Source of the DNA: Deltaproteobacteria bacterium
GTDB lineage: Bacteria; Desulfobacterota; Dissulfuribacteria; Dissulfuribacterales; JALVPX01
Reading direction: 5' to 3'
NCBI GenBank assembly: GCA_027023445.1
Contig: JALVVK010000094.1
Coordinates: 1 to 32,847 of the forward strand
Length of the DNA stretch: 32,847 nucleotides
Part shown: in pieces, positions 16,234-24,410 of the stretch
Layout: the number at the start of each line of letters is the position of its first letter
Position numbering within the stretch: position 1 is the stretch's first letter
Position numbers and translations under genes: made by a program
The notes under the pieces: model-generated
What the model saw: the letters and a program-made list of their open reading frames with translations, nothing else
Told to the model about the DNA's origin: nothing
The model's database searches: none

Positions 16234-16372
16234 TAATATCACTCTACACTGAATAATCTGCCTGGATACCGTTTTAACCCTCATAAAGACCCCTTGAAAC
16301 ACAAACCATTATTCAGAATAAAAAACAGCAGGTTAACTAATACCACGACTTTTTCCCGGAAGACGCCCCGTA

Positions 16373-16394
16373 AGGCGCGTTTACTGGCGCGCCT
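16373..16394. promoter_or_regulatory. GC-rich dyad AGGCGCG-N8-CGCGCCT, possible MerR operator
   Basis: A perfect 7-bp dyad with 8-bp spacing is centred 53 bases before the proposed start of the gene that carries a MerR-type DNA-binding domain. MerR proteins bind short dyads in promoter spacers, so autoregulation is a reasonable guess. It could instead be a leader hairpin. Confidence 0.35.
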
Positions 16395-16436
16395 ATTGCA
16401 AAGTTGAAGTTAAACTTGAACTTGCAGAACCTGAAC

Positions 16437-17675
16437 ATGAAAAAACAGGAATATTATTCCATCGGAAATATAGGCCAGAGGCTGGGGATTCCTCCCTCCA
16501 CCATCAGGTACTGGGAAAACGTATTCCAGGATCTCTGGAAACCTGAACGATCAAAGGGAGGGCAACGTCGTTATTCAAAGACGGATATAGATTTTCTACA
16601 AAAAATAATCCGCCTTTCACGTGAAAGGACTCTTGAATCGGTGAAATCCATTCTGAAACAGGAAAAGCTACAGGCTGAAGCCGAAACTGCGTTTGACTGG
16701 TCCGGCAAGGTCGTTCTGGTTACAGGCGGCACAGGGTCTTTCGGCACGGCCTTTATTTCAAGGCTGCTCAAGGAACATGATCCGGAAGCGGTGCGCATAT
16801 ACAGCAGGGATGAACTGAAGCAGTATCAACTCCATCAGAAGCTCAGGGATCCCCGCCTGCGTTTCCTTATCGGGGACGTAAGGGACCGAGAACGCCTGAT
16901 AAAGGCAACTCTTGGCGTGGATGTTATTGTGCACGCGGCTGCCATGAAGCAGGTGCCTGCGTGCGAGTATAACCCCTTCGAGGCGATCAAGACCAACGTC
17001 CTGGGTGCAAAGAACGTAATAGACGCGGCCTTGATCAACAAAGTCCCCAAGGTAATCGCCCTTAGCACGGACAAGGCGGTAAACCCTGCAAACCTCTACG
17101 GCGCCACAAAACTCTGCTCTGACAAAATGTTTATTCACGCCAATGTTTACAGTGGAAAAAGGCCGTCGCGGTTCGCCTGTGTGCGTTACGGCAACGTGCT
17201 CGCGTCCCGCGGCAGCGTTATCCCCCTGTTTCTTGAACAGCGAAAGACAGGATCGGTTACCATCACAGATCCCAAGATGACCCGCTTCTGGCTGACCCTA
17301 AGGGAGGCCACAACCCTGGTCATGAAGGCCCTGGCTTTCATGCAGGGAGGAGAAATCTTTGTTCCCAGGATTCCGAGCATGCGCCTTGTCGATCTTGCCA
17401 CTGCCATTGCACCGGAATGCAGGCAGAAGGTGGTAGGCATACGACCGGGTGAAAAGATCCATGAGGTTCTGATAAGCGAGGAGGAGGGACGCTACACCTA
17501 TCACAGGGACGGTATTTTCATGGTCCTGCCACATGAAAAGCAACATATCAGCGGAAATCACAATGGCTGGAAACAGGTACCCGGACATTTTATTTACGCA
17601 AGCAACACAAACGACCGCTGGCTCTCCAGTGAGGATTTGCGGTCACTCCTGGAAAGAGAGGGGATCTTAAACTGA
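16437..17675 (+). CDS. pseB: Fusion of a MerR-type DNA-binding domain with UDP-GlcNAc 4,6-dehydratase (PseB-like)
   Basis: 412 residues. Residues 4-75 are a winged helix of MerR type (YYSIGNIGQRLGIPPSTIRY, then KGGQRRYSKTDIDFLQKI). From about 85 an SDR of the inverting UDP-GlcNAc 4,6-dehydratase family follows: VTGGTGSFG (95-103), YSRDELKQYQ, GDVRDRERL, HAAAMKQVPACEYNP, STDKA with Asp212/Lys213, Tyr221-x3-Lys225, and RPGEKIHEVLI. PseB makes the 4-keto-6-deoxy-L-arabino sugar that starts pseudaminic acid synthesis. Normal PseB is about 330 residues and has no DNA-binding domain. ATG 16437 is chosen; in-frame TTG codons upstream (from 16404) lack a ribosome site. pseC overlaps the stop (TGATG). 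Confidence 0.9.
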   Translation: MKKQEYYSIGNIGQRLGIPPSTIRYWENVFQDLWKPERSKGGQRRYSKTDIDFLQKIIRLSRERTLESVKSILKQEKLQAEAETAFDWSGKVVLVTGGTGSFGTAFISRLLKEHDPEAVRIYSRDELKQYQLHQKLRDPRLRFLIGDVRDRERLIKATLGVDVIVHAAAMKQVPACEYNPFEAIKTNVLGAKNVIDAALINKVPKVIALSTDKAVNPANLYGATKLCSDKMFIHANVYSGKRPSRFACVRYGNVLASRGSVIPLFLEQRKTGSVTITDPKMTRFWLTLREATTLVMKALAFMQGGEIFVPRIPSMRLVDLATAIAPECRQKVVGIRPGEKIHEVLISEEEGRYTYHRDGIFMVLPHEKQHISGNHNGWKQVPGHFIYASNTNDRWLSSEDLRSLLEREGILN

Positions 17676-18850
17676 TGTTGCCCTACTCTCGCCAGACCAT
17701 CTATCCTGAAGATATAGATGCGGTCGTCAGGGTGCTCAAATCCGACTGGCTTACCCAGGGACCGGCAGTCCATGATTTTGAGACGGCCCTGTGCCAGTTA
17801 ACAGGCGCCCGGCACGCCGTAGCCGTTGCGAACGGTACCGCAGCCCTGTACCTGGCATGCAGGGCGCTTGATCTGTCTCCGGCTGACAAAGGGATTACGT
17901 CCCCGATGTCCTTCGCGGCATCGGCAAGCTGCATGGTTCTTGCCGGCGCAGGGGTGGATTTTGTGGATATAGAGGCGGACACGCTGTGCATGGACCCCGG
18001 GGCACTGCGGGCATATTGCGAGCAAAAACAACCGCCCGCCGTGGTCATCCCGATTGATTTCGCGGGGATATCCGCGAGACTCCCAGAGATATGGAAGCTC
18101 TCACGAAAATTCGGGTTCAAGGTGATCGAGGATGCGGCCCATGCCATCGGATCTTCATACTGTTATGACGGGGAGCGTTTCAATTGCGGGCAGTGCGCGC
18201 ACAGCGATCTCGCAACATTTTCCTTTCATCCGGTCAAGAACATAACCTGCGCCGAAGGGGGCGCGGTAACCACAAACGATCCGGAACTTGCGGAACGTGT
18301 AAGGCATCTTGCCAACCACGGGGTGGAAAAAGATGCCTCACGCTTTCAGACCCGGATCCCCGGAAGGATATGGCCATATGAGGTCCAGGACATATCCTTT
18401 AATTTCAGATTGAGCGACCTGCATGCGGCCCTTGGCAAAAGTCAGCTCTCAAGGCTCGAAAAATTTAAGGCAAAAAGGGCCGGGCTTGCGCGCATTTATT
18501 CTGAACGGCTCTCAGCGCTTGAGCAGGCCGGGCTTCTGAGGTTGCCGGTTCTCCCCGAATCATGCGATCCATGCCTGCATCTGTTTGTTATACGAACAGG
18601 GCCGGAAACGAAAATAACGAGGCAGGAACTGTTTGAAAGACTCATGGAGAAGGGCATAAGGTGCCAGGTGCATTACTGGCCCATTCATCTCCATCCCCTT
18701 TTCAGAAAAAAGTACGGGTTCAAGGAGGACGATTTTCCCGTGGCGGAAGAGGCTGCATCCCACTGCCTCAGCATCCCGCTTTTCCCGCAGATGTCAAAAG
18801 AAGACGCTATTTTTGTGGCAGACACACTGACCGAGATCCTAAAGGAATAA
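17675..18850 (+). CDS. pseC: PseC-like PLP-dependent 4-aminotransferase
   Basis: 391 residues, DegT/DnrJ/EryC1 family. It should transfer an amino group to C4 of the PseB product to give UDP-4-amino-4,6-dideoxy-AltNAc. Visible features: YSRQTIYPEDIDAVVRVLKS, DWLTQGPAVHDFE, VANGTAALYLACRAL, the PLP stretch VIEDAAHAIGSSY, the Schiff-base Lys188 in FSFHPVKNITCAEGG, and the substrate loop FNFRLSDLHAALGKSQL. The start overlaps the pseB stop by one base (TGATG), which is firm evidence for one operon. Names rest on the pairing with PseB; the aminotransferase family alone would not prove specificity. Confidence 0.88.
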   Translation: MLPYSRQTIYPEDIDAVVRVLKSDWLTQGPAVHDFETALCQLTGARHAVAVANGTAALYLACRALDLSPADKGITSPMSFAASASCMVLAGAGVDFVDIEADTLCMDPGALRAYCEQKQPPAVVIPIDFAGISARLPEIWKLSRKFGFKVIEDAAHAIGSSYCYDGERFNCGQCAHSDLATFSFHPVKNITCAEGGAVTTNDPELAERVRHLANHGVEKDASRFQTRIPGRIWPYEVQDISFNFRLSDLHAALGKSQLSRLEKFKAKRAGLARIYSERLSALEQAGLLRLPVLPESCDPCLHLFVIRTGPETKITRQELFERLMEKGIRCQVHYWPIHLHPLFRKKYGFKEDDFPVAEEAASHCLSIPLFPQMSKEDAIFVADTLTEILKE

Positions 18851-18871
18851 AAAAGACGAACGTAAGACGAT

Positions 18872-20635
18872 ATGGGCAAGGGAAACGAGACATATAAAAC
18901 CAGGCGCGAAAAGGCCGTTGCCTTCATAGTGGCACGTCTTGGTTCCTCCCGCCTGCCAGCCAAACAGTTCAGGAATATCGGGGACAGAACCCTTATCGAC
19001 TGGATTTTTGACGAGCTGAGAAAATGCGGGCAGCTCGATGAAATCGTTCTTGCCACCGTGGCCGAACCGACCAATGAGCCGCTAAGGGACTGGTGCGTGA
19101 GCAAGGGGATTGCCTGCTACTGGTATGAGGGTGAAACCGATCATGTCACCACAAGGCTGAGGAAGGCCGCAGAGGAATTCGGCGCGGACATCTGCGTGCT
19201 GGTAAGCGGTGACTGCCCGCTCATCTATGCCCCTGCCATTGACCGCCTGATCAGTGAACTTCGTCTTCATCCCGATGCGGATCTGATCAGGGTCAAGAAA
19301 GATGAGGCGGGAACCGCCGCCGCCCTTCAGGGAATCGGGGTTGCGCGAAGGCGCGCCTGGCAGCGTGCCGATGATCTGTCAGACCGGCCGGAGCTGAAAG
19401 AACACCAATTCCCCGTGATCGGTCAGCGGCCCGATCTGTTCCGGGCACATGAATGCGGGCTTGATGACGGCCTCTACCACTGGACCCCTCACAGGCTGTC
19501 CGTTGACACATGGGCAGACCTGGAATTCATGAATGCCGTCTATCATGCCCTTAAATCCGAGGGCAAACCGTTTTCACTGCCCTATGCCCTTGATGTCATG
19601 AAAAGGAATCCCCGTCTTCTTGAAATCAACAGGCATGTACACCAGATGGGCGTGGGAGAGAAACGGAAAAACGTGCTGATGATCGTGGATGCGGGCAACG
19701 GCTTTGGCTACGGCCACCTGATGCGAAGCCGTGAATTAGCCCTTCAGATCATAGAGCGTCTTGGATGGCCGGTGACCTTTCTCGTGAATGACGACAGGGC
19801 CAGGAAAATACTGGAACAAGTCGGCATAAGGAGTATGGATGATATTATAGGTCATGGATCATGGATCATGGGTCATGGGGCTGGGACGAAAAATGTGCCG
19901 GCAGACCAGCACGTTGGACAACTCATTGATTCCTTTGACCTGGTCATGCTGGACATCTATTGCCAGCGCCAGCTTGAGCCAGGGTGGAGGAAAAAACTGC
20001 CTCCGGGCTGCAAGGTGATGGTGCTGGACCGCCTGGAAGAGTGGGCAGAAGAGGCGGACCTGATAGTCATCCCCGGGGTGACGTACAACGAGGCCACGGC
20101 TTTTTCCGGAACACCAGGTCCGAAAATCCTGTTGGGGGCAGACTACATAATTCTACGCAGAGAGATCCGACGGCTTCAGGGACGAGATATTCCCAGGGAC
20201 CTGGATGCGCTGGCATATCTTCACCTGCCGGAACAGCGGGACGTTGTGGAAGGACTGGCCAGACAGAACGGCTATAAGGTTTATGTAGTGCATGGATTTG
20301 AGGATAATTTCTCCGGTCTCCTTTCCCGGAGCCGCCTGTTTATCAGCGGATTCGGCTACTCCTTTTACGAGGCGCTTGCCTTGGGCGCATGGCCCGTAAC
20401 CTGGCCTCTTTCAGATTTTCACAGGGCTGACGCCCGGAAATTCTACGCCCGCCTGGGTCTTGATCCATTAATAGTAACTAATGCGGATGAAGTTAAGGAC
20501 GTAATAAAGTCTGTCAGAAATACTCAAAGCTCAAGGCTCAAGGCTCAAGGCGAAAAAGAGGCCTTACAGATTCAGGATGGGACTCCGCGTATAGTCGCGG
20601 AGATGGCCTCAATGTTTAACACCCAAGGACATTGA
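18872..20635 (+). CDS. Fusion of SpsF-like cytidylyltransferase with PseG-like UDP-sugar hydrolase
   Basis: 587 residues. Residues 8-250 are a nucleotidyltransferase of the SpsF/COG1861 kind (VAFIVARLGSSRLPAKQFRN, LVSGDCPLI, RLSVDTWADLEFM), in the position where PseF would activate the sugar with CMP. From about 262 a GT-B-like PseG domain starts, VLMIVDAGNGFGYGHLMRSR, with catalytic-type His282, and later SGFGYSFYEALALGAWPVTW. PseG removes UDP from the bis-acetylated intermediate. Two heptanucleotide arrays are in the PseG half and encode low-complexity inserts (IGHGSWIMGHGAG and QSSRLKAQGEK). The two activities act at different steps, so this is a pathway fusion and not a channelled pair. 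Confidence 0.8.
   Translation: MGKGNETYKTRREKAVAFIVARLGSSRLPAKQFRNIGDRTLIDWIFDELRKCGQLDEIVLATVAEPTNEPLRDWCVSKGIACYWYEGETDHVTTRLRKAAEEFGADICVLVSGDCPLIYAPAIDRLISELRLHPDADLIRVKKDEAGTAAALQGIGVARRRAWQRADDLSDRPELKEHQFPVIGQRPDLFRAHECGLDDGLYHWTPHRLSVDTWADLEFMNAVYHALKSEGKPFSLPYALDVMKRNPRLLEINRHVHQMGVGEKRKNVLMIVDAGNGFGYGHLMRSRELALQIIERLGWPVTFLVNDDRARKILEQVGIRSMDDIIGHGSWIMGHGAGTKNVPADQHVGQLIDSFDLVMLDIYCQRQLEPGWRKKLPPGCKVMVLDRLEEWAEEADLIVIPGVTYNEATAFSGTPGPKILLGADYIILRREIRRLQGRDIPRDLDALAYLHLPEQRDVVEGLARQNGYKVYVVHGFEDNFSGLLSRSRLFISGFGYSFYEALALGAWPVTWPLSDFHRADARKFYARLGLDPLIVTNADEVKDVIKSVRNTQSSRLKAQGEKEALQIQDGTPRIVAEMASMFNTQGH
19850..19877 (+). repeat. Four tandem heptanucleotides in pseG coding sequence
   Basis: GGTCATG, GATCATG, GATCATG and GGTCATG are consecutive. 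The array encodes the Gly/His/Met-rich insert between MDDI and GTKNV. Gain or loss of one unit would shift the reading frame. Confidence 0.9.
20522..20549 (+). repeat. Four tandem heptanucleotides near the 3' end of pseG
   Basis: ACTCAAA, GCTCAAG, GCTCAAG and GCTCAAG are consecutive, followed by the partial unit GCGAAAA. The repeat codes for a short polar insert about 30 residues before the C-terminus. A slip here would change only the tail. Confidence 0.9.
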
Positions 20636-20643
20636 AGGTGTAA

Positions 20644-21558
20644 ATGCAAGGCGGACAGTGCACGGCAATCAAATTTGTGGCAGAGGTAGCCAGCAACCAC
20701 AACCGCGATCTTGAACGCTGTTTCCGGTTCATAGATACGGCAGCGGAGATCGGATGTGATGCGGTAAAATTTCAGCTTTTCAGGGTGGAAAAGCTCTTTG
20801 CCCCTGAGATACTGGAACGGAGCGAGGAACACAGGCGAAGGAAAAACTGGGAGCTACCAGTGGAATTCCTGCCCAAACTCCATAAGAGATGCATGGACGC
20901 GGGCATCCAATTCGCGTGCACGCCTTTTTACCTGGAGGCGGTAGATGAACTGATGCCCTATGTCAGTTTTTACAAAATCGCCTCCTACGAATTGTTATGG
21001 AAGGATCTTCTTACCGCCTGCGCACAAACCGGGAAGCCGGTGGCCCTTTCAACCGGCATGGCCACACTGGAGGAAATACGTGAGGCAGTAGATACGCTAC
21101 ACGGGGCAGGCTGTACCGACCTTACGCTTTTACACTGTGTGAGCGCCTATCCTACCCCGGTTAACGAATGCAACCTGGCTGCCATTGAAGCCTTACGAAA
21201 CAAATTCAAAATTCAAAATTCAAAACTCAAAATTAGATTTGGCTGGTCGGACCACAGCGTGACCCCGGCGGTTATATACAGGGCGGTTCACCGCTGGCAG
21301 GCGGAGCTGGTTGAATTCCATATGGATCTCGAGGGCAAAGGTGAAGAGTTCAGCGCGGGTCATTGCTGGCTGCCCCGGAAAATCGGAGAGGTAATCCAGT
21401 CGATCAGGCAGGGATTCAATGCTGATGGCAATGGTTCCAAAAAGGTAAGCGAAGCAGAGGCGGCGGACAGGGAATGGCGAGCCGATCCAGGGGACGGATT
21501 GAGGCCCATGAAGGAACTAAGGAGCAGTGAAAACAAAAAGCTGGCAAAACCATATTAG
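20644..21558 (+). CDS. pseI: PseI/NeuB-family nonulosonic acid synthase without SAF domain
   Basis: 304 residues. A NeuB-type TIM barrel: KFVAEVASNHNRDLERCFRF, AAEIGCDAVKFQLF, CTPFYLEAVDEL, YKIASYELLWKDLL, GKPVALSTGMATLEEI, LLHCVSAYPTPVNECNL and FGWSDHS. It should condense a hexose with phosphoenolpyruvate to the nine-carbon acid. Typical PseI/NeuB proteins (about 340-350) end in an antifreeze-like SAF domain; here the chain ends shortly after DREWRADPGDGLRPMKELR, a tail I recall from natural SAF-less homologs, so it is probably complete. A heptamer array inserts FKIQNSKLKI between the NK and RFGWSDHS. The ribosome site is GAAGG. PseH is missing from the operon. Confidence 0.82.
   Translation: MQGGQCTAIKFVAEVASNHNRDLERCFRFIDTAAEIGCDAVKFQLFRVEKLFAPEILERSEEHRRRKNWELPVEFLPKLHKRCMDAGIQFACTPFYLEAVDELMPYVSFYKIASYELLWKDLLTACAQTGKPVALSTGMATLEEIREAVDTLHGAGCTDLTLLHCVSAYPTPVNECNLAAIEALRNKFKIQNSKLKIRFGWSDHSVTPAVIYRAVHRWQAELVEFHMDLEGKGEEFSAGHCWLPRKIGEVIQSIRQGFNADGNGSKKVSEAEAADREWRADPGDGLRPMKELRSSENKKLAKPY
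21203..21230 (+). repeat. Four tandem heptanucleotides in pseI coding sequence
   Basis: AATTCAA three times, then AACTCAA, inside the barrel-coding part of the gene. It is A/T-rich, unlike the GC-balanced surroundings, and adds about ten Lys/Asn/Ile-rich residues relative to the family pattern. One unit more or less would frameshift the synthase. Confidence 0.92.
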
Positions 21559-21639
21559 AAACAATCTACATGAAAAAATACTATTTAAAGAACAAACCCC
21601 TATACATAGATCGATGATGAACAACGGGGAATATTAACG

Positions 21640-21968
21640 ATGTTTAAAGTTTATGTTGAATAGCGTGTGTGTCCAGTGTGTAAAAGTGCAAAATCAGAAC
21701 TTATACATGAAAGTCCAGATTATAATTTTTTTGTAAACAATAAGGTTTTTCAGGTTCCGCTGTATTACAGAACCTGAAGGATTGATTGATTCCAATACAA
21801 CTCTTCATGGGAGTGAGATGCTATGTTATACGGTGTATTCTCCAGATAATCTTAAAAACCTACACTACGATTACTCTGATATCTTCAGCCCGTGCTAAAG
21901 GTGAAATTTACAGAACCCTGCTGGCCGAGGGTATATGCGTGGAACGGATCATTCGTATTTACGATTGA
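21640..21968 (+). pseudogene. Decayed gene remnant, probably a zinc-finger class I methyltransferase with internal deletion
   Basis: From ATG 21640 the frame reads MFKVYVE, a stop, then RVCPVCKSAKSELIHESPDY and so on to YYRT before another stop. This looks like the N-terminal CxxC part of sugar C-methyltransferases. After about 20 bases another frame gives LHGSEMLCYTVYSPDNLKNL and, after a further shift, AKGEIYRTLLAEGICVERII ending RIYD, typical of the C-terminal Rossmann part of such proteins. The stops, frameshifts and lost centre argue for an old pseudogene. The 417-bp stretch 21559-21975 contains nothing else I can support. Confidence 0.5.
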
Positions 21969-21975
21969 GGTTATT

Positions 21976-22707
21976 ATGCCGGATTTAAAGGACAATGACA
22001 ACATCCGGCGGGTAACGGAGACCAGTGACAAGGTCAGTTTCTATCTGCATGAAGTAAAACACCGCCTGCTGGAACAGTTTGTCAGGGATGCAGATGTGCT
22101 GGATGTGGGGTGCGGGTCAGGTTTTGGTCTAAAAAAACTTTCGCATGTCTACAAAAGCGGTGTGGGCATAGATTACAATCAGAATGCGGTGGATTATGCC
22201 AACAGTCAGAATGTTCCCAATACAAAATATTTATGCATGGATGTACGGGACTTTCATATTGAAAACAGGAAGTTTGATGTAATTTATTCCATGGATGTTA
22301 TCGAACACCTGGATAATGTGGATGGTTATCTGGATTCAATTCGTAAACACCTGCGTCCGGGCGGACGCTTCATCTGCGCAACTCCCAATATCAAGTTTAC
22401 TAAAAACACCAATCCGGAGCATGTTTTTGAATATACAGTTGATGAATTTCGCGAAAAAATAGAGGAATTCTTCACTATCGAAGAGTATTACGGCCAGGAA
22501 AAAAATGATAAGTCGGCCCTTTTGCGTTTTCTGTGGAGTATAGACCTCCTGGGTATCCGTAAAAAAGTACCCGCCTCCTGGGCACGGATGACCCGGCGTA
22601 TTTTTGGTATTCCTTTGTACCATGAACTATCAGAGAAGCATTATCCACTGACAAAAAATTATAGCAAGGCCTATGCCTTATTGATTATAGCTCGCCATAA
22701 AGATTAA
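21976..22707 (+). CDS. Class I SAM-dependent methyltransferase
   Basis: 243 residues. SAM-binding motif I is VLDVGCGSGFGLKKL, followed by GVGIDYNQNAVDYA (motif II acidic residue), DVRDFHIENRKFDVIYSMDV with IEHLDN, and the LRPGGRFICATPN strand. The Methyltransf_11/UbiG-like fold fits small-molecule or sugar methylation; the substrate is unknown. The start is ATG 21976, five bases after GAGG; longer in-frame readings upstream run through the pseudogene. It is the first intact gene of the island and ends one base before asnB, so co-transcription is likely. Arginine codons are mostly CGN, unlike the flagellar side. Confidence 0.82.
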   Translation: MPDLKDNDNIRRVTETSDKVSFYLHEVKHRLLEQFVRDADVLDVGCGSGFGLKKLSHVYKSGVGIDYNQNAVDYANSQNVPNTKYLCMDVRDFHIENRKFDVIYSMDVIEHLDNVDGYLDSIRKHLRPGGRFICATPNIKFTKNTNPEHVFEYTVDEFREKIEEFFTIEEYYGQEKNDKSALLRFLWSIDLLGIRKKVPASWARMTRRIFGIPLYHELSEKHYPLTKNYSKAYALLIIARHKD

Positions 22708-22708
22708 T

Positions 22709-24409
22709 ATGTGCGGAATCAATGTAGTCATTTCAAACCGTTATGATATTGAAAAAACGCTTTTGCGCATGAATCAAACATTGGTGCATCGCGGCCCCGA
22801 TGCAGAGGGTTTGTGGTATGCAGACGGCATTGGTCTGGGGTTTCGCCGTTTGAGTATTATCGATCTTAACGAGGAAGGCGGGCAACCGCATTTTAATGAA
22901 GACAAAACGGTTATAAGTATATGCAATGGTGAGTTGTACAACTATAAGGCTTTACGCAGTGAATTGCAGAAAAAAGGTCACCGTTTTTATTCGCAAAATG
23001 ATACGGAGTTGATCCCTCATCTATACGAAGAATATGGCGCGGATTTTGTGCAGCTTCTGAATGGCATGTTTGCTATTGCAGTACATGATCTGCGTCGGAA
23101 TATAACACTGGTTTATCGTGACCGTCTGGGAATCAAACCGGTATTTTATACCAGTGAAGATGACACAATAATCGTATCGTCCGAGATAAAAGCAATTCGT
23201 TCAGTAAAAGAATCGAAGGTGCGCCGAGAGCTGGTGTCTGACTATCTTGTTTATGAGTATATACCAGGAGCCAATACGGCCTGGGAAGGTATCTGCAAAC
23301 TTCCGCAGGGTCACTATATGAGTGTGCAGCCGGGCGGTGTGGATATTGTTCCATACTGGAAACCGAATTTTTCACCGGCCGGCAGTAATTATCCCGCAGA
23401 TGGTGCCCGACTGGAGTCTTTGTTCGCTGATTCTGTGCGCCTGCGGATGCAGAGTGATGTTCCGGTAGGAATATTGTTCAGCGGCGGTCTCGATAGCTCA
23501 CTGGTCAGTTATTATGCGCAGCAGGCAGCCGGTGACGCTAATGAAATACTCTGCTTTCATGCCCGTATGCCGGGCGAAAAATCCGAAGCACATTATGCCC
23601 GCGAGTTTGCCGGATTTATCGGGGCGGAATATGTGGAAATTCCGGTGGAGCTGGATGAATTTTACAAGCACCTCGACATCTGCCTGAATTTTATGGATGA
23701 ACCTATTGGTGACAGTGCCATGATAACCAACTATCTGATCAACCAGAAGGCGTCTGAGTTTGTGAAAGTCATGCTTTCAGGCACAGGCGGTGACGAGCTT
23801 TTCGGCGGATACGGACGCTATGTCAGAGGTGTGCGGTCTCCTGCCTCAGATTTTTATAAACAGATGTGTTATTTTTCTCTGGAGGAAGTAAAACAGCTGA
23901 CAAGAGCTTCCTCCCGGCCCGAACAGTTTCTGCAAAATCTGGTGGACGAAAATATTGAGGACAAAGCCAATCGCCTGATGTGGATAGACGTGCGCTCTTA
24001 TCTGGTGGATCAGCTGCTGGCAATTGCCGATCGTATGTCTATGGCTCATTCACTGGAATTACGGCAGCCTTTTCTGGATCACCGGGTGGTAGAACATGCC
24101 ATGTCACTTCCAGCGGATCATAAGATGCCGGACCAGGGTAAAAAAATTTTGAAAGATCTCCTGCGAAAGGTTTACAGAGAGGAATATGTATCGCGGCCCA
24201 AGCAGGGTTTTGGTGTACCTCTGCAAAAATGGATGGAACGGCAGAAGGATAATGTGCTGAATTATATCCTGAAGCAAAGTTCCCTGTGTGAGTTTTATGA
24301 TATGGACAGAGACGCCCTGAAAAATATGCTGACACAGAAGCATCCTCTGCAGAAAAACCGTTTATGGAATGTGTATGTTCTGGCCCGCTGGACAGATCAA
24401 GTGATATAG
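22709..24409 (+). CDS. Asparagine synthase-type glutamine amidotransferase (AsnB family)
   Basis: 566 residues. The mature N-terminal Cys2 nucleophile (MCGINVVI), RGPDAEG and the GATase II domain cover about 1-200; the synthetase PP-loop SGGLDSS is at 258-264, with SGTGGDELFGGYGRY and LELRQPFLDHRVVEHAM after it. It uses glutamine ammonia and ATP to amidate an adenylated carboxylate. In glycan loci such proteins usually modify a sugar carboxylate or an attached amino acid and do not make free asparagine; which of these applies is inferred from context only. The next gene starts one base after the stop. Confidence 0.88.
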   Translation: MCGINVVISNRYDIEKTLLRMNQTLVHRGPDAEGLWYADGIGLGFRRLSIIDLNEEGGQPHFNEDKTVISICNGELYNYKALRSELQKKGHRFYSQNDTELIPHLYEEYGADFVQLLNGMFAIAVHDLRRNITLVYRDRLGIKPVFYTSEDDTIIVSSEIKAIRSVKESKVRRELVSDYLVYEYIPGANTAWEGICKLPQGHYMSVQPGGVDIVPYWKPNFSPAGSNYPADGARLESLFADSVRLRMQSDVPVGILFSGGLDSSLVSYYAQQAAGDANEILCFHARMPGEKSEAHYAREFAGFIGAEYVEIPVELDEFYKHLDICLNFMDEPIGDSAMITNYLINQKASEFVKVMLSGTGGDELFGGYGRYVRGVRSPASDFYKQMCYFSLEEVKQLTRASSRPEQFLQNLVDENIEDKANRLMWIDVRSYLVDQLLAIADRMSMAHSLELRQPFLDHRVVEHAMSLPADHKMPDQGKKILKDLLRKVYREEYVSRPKQGFGVPLQKWMERQKDNVLNYILKQSSLCEFYDMDRDALKNMLTQKHPLQKNRLWNVYVLARWTDQVI

Positions 24410-24410
24410 T

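Noticed and set aside
16247-16316. Inverted repeat CTGAATAAT ... ATTATTCAG
   Set aside because: Only nine bases, AT-rich and about 50 bases apart; expected by chance in this gap.
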